A stretch of DNA of 32,280 nucleotides. Source: Candidatus Avelusimicrobium gallicola. GTDB taxonomy: Bacteria > Elusimicrobiota > Elusimicrobia > Elusimicrobiales > UBA9959. Below are positions 9,119 through 15,384 of the stretch, in pieces (position 1 is the first letter of the stretch; every line of letters starts with the position of its first letter). Position numbers and translations under genes: made by a program. The DNA is taken from assembly GCA_020722185.1 (NCBI GenBank), contig DYLH01000017.1, positions 1 through 32,280 of the forward strand, given 5' to 3'. The notes below the pieces were generated by a model that worked only from the letters and a program-made list of their open reading frames with translations, was not told the DNA's origin and made no database searches.

Positions 9119-9132
9119 ATTATACCATTATA
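9119..9132 (-). promoter_or_regulatory. Candidate murE promoter -10 boxes
   Basis: Two perfect TATAAT hexamers on the minus strand (9124-9119 and 9132-9127) stand 10 and 18 nt before the murE ATG. No clear -35 is visible. The ftsI-murE gap (9109-9204) is the longest break inside the operon and holds no gene. Confidence 0.4.
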
Positions 9133-9204
9133 AAGCTTCAGTCGCAGAACACATAGTCGCGTAAACTAGAAAGTGCTTAATTTCGCTTTGCTAAGAAAAT
9201 ATTT

Positions 9205-10905
9205 TCAATCGCTTATGTTTTTGCTATAAGATGTTTTGACTGCCTCTTTGTAATCAAAATCTCTGTCTGGCTTAATATTTTTCAAATTGATGATATTCTT
9301 GGCTATTTCCCTAAAAGCTGGCGCAGCAATTTCTCCACCGTAATGAAATTTTTGAGGATTGTCCATTATCACAAGTATTGTGTACATCGGATCTGAAGCT
9401 GGAAAAAATCCGCAAAAAGAAACCATATTCTTTTTTTCCATATATTTCCCGGTCTTTGGGTCCAATTTATTTGCTGTGCCAGTTTTCCCCGCCACAGAAT
9501 ATCCAGTTATAAAAGCGTTTATCCCAGTTCCATTGTCCACTACTCCCTGAAGAAAATTTATCACTTTTTTTGCTGTTTCCTCAGAGATCACTTTTCTTAT
9601 TTCCTCTTTGCTAAATACTTTTTCTTCTTTTTCTCCTTTTATCCTTTCGACTACATATGGTTTTAGCAATATTCCATTATTTGCTATTGCAGTGTAGGCA
9701 TTTATCAACTGAATAGGCGTTACCGCTATGGAGTGTCCAAATGAGTTTACAGCAAGATCTATATCCCTATATTTTTTTATATCCTTCAAAATCCCTGGTG
9801 ATTCCCCATTAAATCCCAGTCCACAAATTGCGCCAAAGCCAAATGATTTTATGTATAAATACATCTTTTCTATACCTATTCTTAGGCCTAATTTGGCAAA
9901 AGCTATATTGGAAGATTTTTCAAATGCCTCTCTTAGATTTAGATTTCCCTCAGGTTTATGGTCCCTTAGGGTCACCTTTGAATTGAATTTCCATGCTCCT
10001 TTTTCGCAATAAAAAACTTCTTTTTCATTGGAAACTTTTTCTTCCAAAGCGACTGACAATGTGATGGTTTTAAATGTTGACCCGGGCTCATAAACCAACT
10101 CAAAAGGAACAATATTCACTCTGTTAGTGGGCCATGAAGCCAGAGCGGCAATCTTTCCGCTCTTTACTTCTTGAACTATAGCTACGCCCATTTTAGCGCC
10201 AGAATCTTTGGTGTATTTTTTCAATATCTCTTCTGTGAAGAATTGTATTTTTGAATCTATAGTTAAATATATATCGGCTGGTTTTTTGGTTTCAATTTCT
10301 TTACCGGTAAAAACTGTTTGACCTATTCTATCTTTTATCACCTCTTTTTTGCTTATTGATGCTTTTAATTCATTGTCATATAATAATTCAATTCCGGTTA
10401 GTCCGCGATCTTCCCTTGCAATTCCTATTATTTCAAGGGCTGTTTCCTGTGGAAAAATTCTCTTTTGATGCGGTTCAAAAATTAGACCTTTAATTTTATT
10501 TTTAGCCGCAAAGTCAGAAATCGCTTTATATTTGTCCATTTCAATGTATTTTTTAATTTTTACATAATTTTTAGCCGATGAAATCTTTTTGAGGCATGTA
10601 TTCTTGTCTTTTAGCATTAGTTTAGAAATAAATGAACATAAATCATTTGGGTTTCCAAGTTCTTTTTTCATCACGGCTAAATCCCATGCCATTATTGAAT
10701 CTGCTAAAAGTTCTCCGGAAGAATCATAAATTCTTCCTCTTGGATTTATCTCTGTTATTGTTCTTTTAAATTCTTTTTCACCAATGTTTTTAATCTGTTT
10801 GTGAGATATTATCTGAAGATAAAAAAGTCTAATAATTGCCGAAATACCGGCAATGGCAATGAGAATGGAAACTAACTTTGCCCTTTTTTTAAAATTAAAA
10901 TTCAT
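9205..10905 (-). CDS. ftsI: FtsI/PBP3, septal peptidoglycan transpeptidase
   Basis: Class B penicillin-binding protein that cross-links septal peptidoglycan. The 566-aa product has one N-terminal membrane helix (about 11-33), a dimerisation/pedestal domain starting NPRGRIYDSSGELLA, and the transpeptidase domain with STFK (276-279; Ser276 nucleophile), SSN (331-333) and KTG (474-476). No PASTA repeats follow. The position after an FtsL-like gene in the dcw cluster points to the division enzyme rather than the elongation PBP2. The ATG at 10905 has only a weak purine stretch upstream and lies 12 nt after the preceding stop. Confidence 0.95.
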   Translation of the reverse strand: MNFNFKKRAKLVSILIAIAGISAIIRLFYLQIISHKQIKNIGEKEFKRTITEINPRGRIYDSSGELLADSIMAWDLAVMKKELGNPNDLCSFISKLMLKDKNTCLKKISSAKNYVKIKKYIEMDKYKAISDFAAKNKIKGLIFEPHQKRIFPQETALEIIGIAREDRGLTGIELLYDNELKASISKKEVIKDRIGQTVFTGKEIETKKPADIYLTIDSKIQFFTEEILKKYTKDSGAKMGVAIVQEVKSGKIAALASWPTNRVNIVPFELVYEPGSTFKTITLSVALEEKVSNEKEVFYCEKGAWKFNSKVTLRDHKPEGNLNLREAFEKSSNIAFAKLGLRIGIEKMYLYIKSFGFGAICGLGFNGESPGILKDIKKYRDIDLAVNSFGHSIAVTPIQLINAYTAIANNGILLKPYVVERIKGEKEEKVFSKEEIRKVISEETAKKVINFLQGVVDNGTGINAFITGYSVAGKTGTANKLDPKTGKYMEKKNMVSFCGFFPASDPMYTILVIMDNPQKFHYGGEIAAPAFREIAKNIINLKNIKPDRDFDYKEAVKTSYSKNISD

Positions 10906-10917
10906 TAAAAAATTTTC

Positions 10918-11247
10918 TCAGCTTTTTCTTTGATGTCTCAAAAGATTGGCAAACCACATTTGTTTTTTATCTTTCTTTTCTTTGACTTCTTCGAGTATTA
11001 CTATTGAATATGGTTCAGGATATTTTAGCCCAGCGGATAAAGCGTAAGCTTGTATATTTTTGGGAGAGCAGTATTTGGCTATTTGCTTGGAGATATAATT
11101 ATTTTCATTGCGCAAAACGGCTGTCTGTTTTTTTGTTTTTTCTATGCTATAGCCAAGTTTAAGACAACACAGGTTTAAGAAAACAGCAAAAAGAATAGTT
11201 CCTAGGATCAAAAACATACCAGTATTGAATGAGGAAAATCTTTTCAT
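10918..11247 (-). CDS. ftsL: FtsL-like division protein
   Basis: 109-aa bitopic protein: a short basic N-terminus, one membrane helix (about 11-30) and a heptad-like charged region after it (IEKTKKQTAVLRNENNYI) that fits an extracytoplasmic coiled coil. FtsL evolves fast and is recognised mainly by this architecture and by position between rsmH and ftsI; there it forms a complex with FtsB/FtsQ and activates FtsWI. The ATG is preceded by GGAG 6 nt upstream, located in the last codons of a 51-codon ORF that ends 3 nt before. The C-terminal tail is basic (KKDKKQ, RHQRKS). Confidence 0.75.
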   Translation of the reverse strand: MKRFSSFNTGMFLILGTILFAVFLNLCCLKLGYSIEKTKKQTAVLRNENNYISKQIAKYCSPKNIQAYALSAGLKYPEPYSIVILEEVKEKKDKKQMWFANLLRHQRKS

Positions 11248-11250
11248 AGT

Positions 11251-11406
11251 TTACTCCATTGAAAACATTTCTATTTTCATTAAATTATTCTTTTCCCATA
11301 AATAAAGCACCTTTTTGGGTTTTATGCTCGTCTTGAAATCCTTTATAGCTTTTTTTGTTTTGCGAGAGATCAAGTTAATACCAAGTTTTGATTTGAAACT
11401 TTTCAT
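11251..11406 (-). CDS. Small basic protein of unknown function (51 aa) between rsmH and ftsL
   Basis: A 51-codon frame runs from ATG at 11406 to TAA at 11251. A strong GGAGGTG stands 4 nt before the ATG, and the frame fills the gap between the rsmH stop (20 nt before it) and the ftsL start (3 nt after it) almost exactly. The product begins MKSFKSKLGINLISRKTKK, is rich in lysine and has no membrane helix or cysteine; the last 15 residues (NNLMKIEMFSME region) carry the ftsL ribosome binding site. I do not recognise it. It could be a short cytoplasmic division factor, or a leader ORF that couples ftsL translation to rsmH. The ribosome binding site and packing make translation likely. Confidence 0.7.
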   Translation of the reverse strand: MKSFKSKLGINLISRKTKKAIKDFKTSIKPKKVLYLWEKNNLMKIEMFSME

Positions 11407-11426
11407 AACACCTCCATTAATTCTGA

Positions 11427-12317
11427 CTATTTTGTTCTTTCCACTACCCTCAATTTTGCGCTTCTTGCTCTATTGTTTCTTTCAATTTCTTCCTGGGCGG
11501 GAATCACAGGTTTTTTTGTCACATTTTTCCATCCCCCCATCCTGACCATAAAAGCGAATGTTTCTTTGACGATTCTATCTTCAAGAGAGTGAAATGTTAT
11601 TATCGCTATTCTTCCGCCGGGAATTAAAAATTGACAGGCTTTTTGAATTCCCTTTGTTAAATTGTCAAATTCATAGTTCACCGCAACTCTAAGAGCGAGA
11701 AATGTTTTTGTGGCTGGATTGCTTTTCCTCATGGTTTTGGGAAGTATTTCTTCTACGAGATTTCTCAATTCAGTTGTGGTCTCAAATTCCTTTTTTTCTC
11801 TTCTCTCTACTATGGCTTTTGCTATTTTATGAGAATATTTTTCTCCGCAAATTCTTATCAGGTGCTCAATTTGCTCATATGGCCATTTATTGATTATGGT
11901 ATGGGCAGTGATTGGATTAGCGGGATTTATTCTCATGTCCAGAGGCCCCTCATGTTTGAAACTGAATCCTCTCTGAGGCTTGTCAAAGTGAAGCGATGAA
12001 ACACCGAGATCAAAAATTATTCCTGAAATGTTTATTATCCCCTCTCTTTTGAATACTTCATCCATATTGGAAAAGTTGCTTCCTATGACTTTAACCTTTT
12101 CTCCAAATTCAGTGAGATTGTTTTTAGAAATATTGACCATTTCTGGGTCCCAATCAAATCCTAAAATTTTGCCATGCCTATCAAGTTTGGAAAGTATTTT
12201 TCTTGAATGCCCTCCCATACCTATGGTGGCGTCTATATAAAGCCCTCCCGGATCTGTCACAAGCAGATCTACAGTTTCTTCTAAAAGCACAGGCTCATGA
12301 CGGTATTCGTTTATCAT
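11427..12317 (-). CDS. rsmH: RsmH (MraW), 16S rRNA m4C1402 methyltransferase
   Basis: S-adenosylmethionine-dependent enzyme that N4-methylates C1402 in the ribosomal P site. With the ATG at 12317 it has 296 aa and begins MINEYRHEPVLLEE, as family members do; DATIGMGGHS (29-38) is the SAM-binding loop, and GGRIAIITFHSLEDRIVK lies in the C-terminal part. The frame stays open to 12398, inside mraZ, but the extra 27 residues are not family-like. The chosen ATG overlaps the mraZ TGA by 4 nt. No strong Shine-Dalgarno is seen, consistent with coupling to mraZ. Confidence 0.96.
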   Translation of the reverse strand: MINEYRHEPVLLEETVDLLVTDPGGLYIDATIGMGGHSRKILSKLDRHGKILGFDWDPEMVNISKNNLTEFGEKVKVIGSNFSNMDEVFKREGIINISGIIFDLGVSSLHFDKPQRGFSFKHEGPLDMRINPANPITAHTIINKWPYEQIEHLIRICGEKYSHKIAKAIVERREKKEFETTTELRNLVEEILPKTMRKSNPATKTFLALRVAVNYEFDNLTKGIQKACQFLIPGGRIAIITFHSLEDRIVKETFAFMVRMGGWKNVTKKPVIPAQEEIERNNRARSAKLRVVERTK

Positions 12318-12763
12318 ATGTCCAGTATTTTTGAAAACTTCTGAAAGGACTTTTGCATTTTTGTTTCGTCGTACTTTTTCCAGCTGACAGCATCCCATAT
12401 TTCCGCCTTATTGCCGGCGCCTATTATCACAATGTCTTTTTTTAGGCTGGCATAATCTCTGTGTCCTTGTCCAATGAGTATTCTGCCTTGCTCATCTATT
12501 TGGCAGTCATAAGCGTTTGAGAAAAAAAATCTTTTGAAAGCTCTTTCTTCCTCTTTGTTCTCGGATTTGAATATTTCCATATTATTTTTTATTAGGTCTT
12601 CCCATTTAGACGGCAAAAACATGTATAAACACGAGTCCAATCCCTTTGTGAGCATAAAAAAATCTTTTTCTTCTTTTTTTAACGCTTCTCTGAACTTTGA
12701 GGGAACAAAGATTCTCCCCTTTGTGTCCATCACGAATTTATATTCTCCGTAAAAAGCGTTCAT
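12314..12763 (-). CDS. mraZ: MraZ, dcw operon transcriptional regulator
   Basis: AbrB-fold DNA-binding protein that controls its own operon. The 149-aa product contains the two diagnostic repeats, DTKGRIFVPSKFR near the N-terminus and DEQGRILIG in the second half, corresponding to the two DxxxR elements of the MraZ ring. The start is the ATG at 12763; a GTG directly upstream (12766) would add one Met. It is the first gene of the cluster. Upstream lie a near-consensus promoter and 10-bp-spaced TGG repeats of the kind MraZ binds in other bacteria, so self-regulation is likely. Confidence 0.96.
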   Translation of the reverse strand: MNAFYGEYKFVMDTKGRIFVPSKFREALKKEEKDFFMLTKGLDSCLYMFLPSKWEDLIKNNMEIFKSENKEEERAFKRFFFSNAYDCQIDEQGRILIGQGHRDYASLKKDIVIIGAGNKAEIWDAVSWKKYDETKMQKSFQKFSKILDI

Positions 12764-12770
12764 CACTTTA

Positions 12771-12827
12771 GTCCATTATAAACCATTATTCACCACTTTA
12801 AACCACTGAAAAATAAAGTATAAACCA
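12771..12827 (-). promoter_or_regulatory. MraZ-box array (operator)
   Basis: Reading toward mraZ, TGG triplets occur at 12827, 12805, 12795, 12785 and 12775; the last four are spaced exactly 10 nt apart, as TGGTT, TGGTG, TGGTT, TGGAC with 5-nt spacers. MraZ of E. coli is known to bind direct TGGGN repeats with 5-nt spacers, and a mycoplasma MraZ binds AAAGTG-type repeats; AAAGTG also occurs twice here. The four tight repeats lie downstream of the likely transcription start and the fifth sits inside the promoter spacer, so bound MraZ would block the promoter. Confidence 0.8.
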
Positions 12828-12845
12828 TATTTTGATCTTTGTCAA
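12817..12845 (-). promoter_or_regulatory. Sigma70-type promoter of the mraZ-dcw operon
   Basis: TTGACA (12845-12840), a 17-nt spacer, then TATACT (12822-12817) on the minus strand. Predicted transcription start near 12810, giving a leader of about 45 nt that holds four MraZ-like repeats. It is the best promoter in the window. Confidence 0.85.
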
Positions 12846-13039
12846 GAGCAAAAAACTTGATAAAATAGATGATAGAAAATAGAGATTAAAAAACAGAAAA
12901 TAGACAATAGGTATTAAGAAATTAAGCTTGAATATTAAAAAGTCGGAATACTAGAAACTTTTAAAATTAGGATTTCTAACTTTTGAACTTTCTCACTGTT
13001 GTCTTAAGCTCTTAAGAACTGTTGCGCTTACTAACTTTA
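12846..13039. other. Non-coding AT-rich gap between the dcw operon and the peptidase gene
   Basis: No gene is supported. The stretch is strongly A-rich on the plus strand and contains a direct repeat of AGAAAATAGA (12874-12883 and 12895-12904) and an inverted repeat TCTTAAG/CTTAAGA near 13003-13018 with a 2-nt centre. No T-run follows that inverted repeat on either strand, so I do not call a terminator. Confidence 0.5.
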
Positions 13040-14161
13040 TCAATGATTAAACTGTGAGAGTTTTCCAGTCTTTAAGTCGTAGCGCCAGACCACTTCCAAT
13101 GATGAGATTTTATTGTAGGGAGCTCCATATGCCTTGAAAAGAGCTAAAGACACATTGTCGCCATTGTTCATATTCTTGCAAAACTGGTAAAAGGCATCGC
13201 CCATTTTGGCTCGCATAAGAAAAAGGACAAGGCTGTAGCTTTGCGCATACCAGAGCTTTACACTTTTGTCATCAGCGCCTTCGAGGGTTTCTATTCTCAT
13301 AAGATCTTTTACTTTGTATCCCCCACCATTTTTCAAAATTTCCAGATTTTCCTTAAGCCATCTTGGATATGAGCCGCCCCTTTCAACCTGTATGTAGACA
13401 GCCATGCCTTCGCTCAACCAGAGAGGATTAATCTTTTTATCAAAGAAGCTATCAAAATAAATATGTGTGAGTTCATGAGCTAGTATCCCAAAAGCTTCTT
13501 CGCTTTCATACAGATATATTTTTCTAGCCACTGAATCTGCCGCTCCCCCAGACCAAGCCGGTCTGCCTGTCAACTTCTGGTATGTTTGGGGGTTTTTGGC
13601 GAAATAAATGCTTACTCTTTTATCTCTTTGCCATGGGGAGAAAGCAACTAAGTCAAGTATTATATTCCCGTGAAGGTTTTCAATATCTTCTAAAAGAGAT
13701 TTTTCAACTTTTTCCTCTTGATAGACAAAAAAGTGTTTTGTCTTTGCCATCTCAAAGCCCGGTGGCGGCGGAGGGGCATCTTCATCTGTTGTTTCCGGTA
13801 TATGCTGAGAAATATTGGATTTTTCTCTTTCTATATGCATTGACGGTATATCTTTAATTTCTTTTAAATCTACATATATTCTTGATGAAGATGATTGAAA
13901 AACAGTTGGCATAGTTTCTGTTGTGATTTTAATATTTTGTTGGGCAGCTGAGGATGTATATATTTCTGAGGATTGAATATTTTCTCTTTCTATATACTTT
14001 CTTTTAATGATAGTTTTCCTTCCATTTGAGAAAGTATTGTGAGAAAGTTTTATTTTAGGGACAGCATTTAAATCATCGCTCATGTACTGATACAGGAAAA
14101 TTCCCCATATAGCGGTTACAAGAAACCAGAATAAAATTCTAAGCTTATGAAGAATATCCAT
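13040..14161 (-). CDS. Membrane-anchored zinc metallopeptidase (peptidase MA-like gluzincin)
   Basis: 373-aa protein with one N-terminal membrane helix (about 8-26), a long Ser/Thr-rich low-complexity linker (about 35-128), a proline run (130-134), then a peptidase domain. HELTH (229-233) gives two zinc histidines and the catalytic Glu230; Glu251 in WLSEGMA, 18 residues downstream of the second histidine, fits the third ligand of gluzincins. The pattern AHELTHIYFDS...PLWLSEGMAVY matches the peptidase MA family. The domain should be on the outer side of the inner membrane. Substrate is unknown; position between the rsmG unit and mraZ suggests, but does not prove, an envelope role. The ATG at 14161 has no good Shine-Dalgarno. 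An 81-nt gap separates it from the upstream gene. Confidence 0.8.
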   Translation of the reverse strand: MDILHKLRILFWFLVTAIWGIFLYQYMSDDLNAVPKIKLSHNTFSNGRKTIIKRKYIERENIQSSEIYTSSAAQQNIKITTETMPTVFQSSSSRIYVDLKEIKDIPSMHIEREKSNISQHIPETTDEDAPPPPPGFEMAKTKHFFVYQEEKVEKSLLEDIENLHGNIILDLVAFSPWQRDKRVSIYFAKNPQTYQKLTGRPAWSGGAADSVARKIYLYESEEAFGILAHELTHIYFDSFFDKKINPLWLSEGMAVYIQVERGGSYPRWLKENLEILKNGGGYKVKDLMRIETLEGADDKSVKLWYAQSYSLVLFLMRAKMGDAFYQFCKNMNNGDNVSLALFKAYGAPYNKISSLEVVWRYDLKTGKLSQFNH

Positions 14162-14242
14162 ACAAGTTTTGACACTGTCTTTCTTTTTTCATACTTTTAA
14201 CTTATTTGAATTTTCAGATAGTAGGTGAGACCCAGCTCCTGT

Positions 14243-14761
14243 TTATCTAGCAAGTCTTACATCCCTCATTTTGGTCATAGTCTCTGACATAAAATTTAAA
14301 AACATTGAAAATACTATTATGAAAGTTGCCTGACAGGCAGCCATTGCCCATAGTTGTTGCGAGAGCTGAGTTCCAAGCACTATGCTTTTTATCTGATACA
14401 CCGCAAGCATGCACAAAGCTGAAAAAAAAGATATAAAAAAAGTGCCATATTTTTTCATAAAAAGCGCAGCCGCAGCAGGCGGTATTGTATAAAGCAGCCA
14501 TATTGGCGCCCAATATGCAAACAAAAGATAAAAAATCGCAGATACTCCAAGAGTATTGAACAATACCAGCCCAATTCTAACTTTCTGCATATGCTTAAAA
14601 AATTTGTATATATTCTTGGAAATAAAGAAATTTACTGTGAATAGGAACAATATTATGCCAATAGTTTCAAGAGTGATAGCTTTTTCTGGTTCTGAAAAAT
14701 AAATTGCGAAAAACACTGAAATTAGCGCAAAAGGCGTGAAAAAATAATTGAAAACATGCAT
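14243..14761 (-). CDS. Multi-pass membrane protein of unknown function (172 aa)
   Basis: Unrecognised protein with five or six hydrophobic segments covering nearly its full length (about 8-25, 30-48, 62-82, 84-98, 104-125, 138-160) and a short charged C-terminus (ETMTKMRDVRLAR). It looks like the membrane part of a sensor kinase or cyclase whose cytoplasmic domain is absent, but the frame ends in a normal stop and no further domain follows. Translation is well supported: AGGAGG stands 5 nt before the ATG, and the ATG overlaps the rsmG TGA by one nucleotide (TGATG), so it is coupled to rsmG. A start by chance with such a site is unlikely. Confidence 0.75.
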   Translation of the reverse strand: MHVFNYFFTPFALISVFFAIYFSEPEKAITLETIGIILFLFTVNFFISKNIYKFFKHMQKVRIGLVLFNTLGVSAIFYLLFAYWAPIWLLYTIPPAAAALFMKKYGTFFISFFSALCMLAVYQIKSIVLGTQLSQQLWAMAACQATFIIVFSMFLNFMSETMTKMRDVRLAR

Positions 14762-15384
14762 CAGCTCCTCCTGAAAACAAAAAGACCTTTATCCTTGTCC
14801 TCTCCAATACTGTAATTATATATAAAGTATGGCGCATTTGTCTTTTCTATTTTTGAATAGTTTCTGGCATATTGCCATATGACAGCGTAGCCACGATGAT
14901 GACACAGATTCAGGCAGAGAGGTATTATTTCCTCTGGTTCTCCAGCAGCCCTCTCAATACAAAGGTCAAAGTCTCCTTTATCTGCTTTATCTACTCTCTT
15001 TCTAAAAACTGAAACATTTGAAAGTTTCAATTCCCCCACAGCCCAGAGTAGAAACTCATATTTTCTTAAACTTGATTCAAAAAGAGAAAAAGCATAATTT
15101 TCAAGGAGACATGCCAGCGGTATGGATGGAAATCCACCTCCAGCGCCTATATCCGCTATTGAAACGGAAGTTTTTGGCAAATTAAGTTTTTCAATGAGCG
15201 GGTAAAAAGCGAGTGAATCAATTATGTGCCTTCCCCATAGATTGGATATATCTTTCCTTGACACTAGATTTATTATTTCATTTTTTGAAGTTATAAGATT
15301 GGCGAATAGATTTAGCTTTTCTGCCTGTGTCTCGCTAAGTGGAATTTTCCATTCTCTTGAAATATTGGATAGAATTTCATTCAT
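14761..15384 (-). CDS. rsmG: RsmG (GidB), 16S rRNA m7G527 methyltransferase
   Basis: SAM-dependent enzyme that N7-methylates G527 of 16S rRNA. The 207-aa protein has the family segments NLVSRKD and WGRHIIDSLAF in the N-terminal region and the SAM-binding loop ADIGAGGGFPSIPLA around residue 73-87. Length is normal. The ATG overlaps the mnmG TGA by 4 nt after a run of eight A residues that ends mnmG, and it is followed by an unknown membrane protein starting at its own stop. Confidence 0.95.
   Translation of the reverse strand: MNEILSNISREWKIPLSETQAEKLNLFANLITSKNEIINLVSRKDISNLWGRHIIDSLAFYPLIEKLNLPKTSVSIADIGAGGGFPSIPLACLLENYAFSLFESSLRKYEFLLWAVGELKLSNVSVFRKRVDKADKGDFDLCIERAAGEPEEIIPLCLNLCHHRGYAVIWQYARNYSKIEKTNAPYFIYNYSIGEDKDKGLFVFRRS

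Noticed and set aside
9109-9204. Eight-codon ATG frame in the ftsI-murE gap as a leader peptide
   Set aside because: No ribosome binding site and no run of regulatory codons; chance frame in a short gap.
13003-13018. TCTTAAG/CTTAAGA inverted repeat as a terminator for the peptidase gene
   Set aside because: AT-only stem with a centre too short for a stable loop and no T-run; could equally be a protein site or chance.
12846-13039. tRNA or small RNA gene in the largest gap
   Set aside because: No cloverleaf, no conserved T-loop GTTCRA-type sequence and no terminator; the stretch is A-rich and structure-poor.
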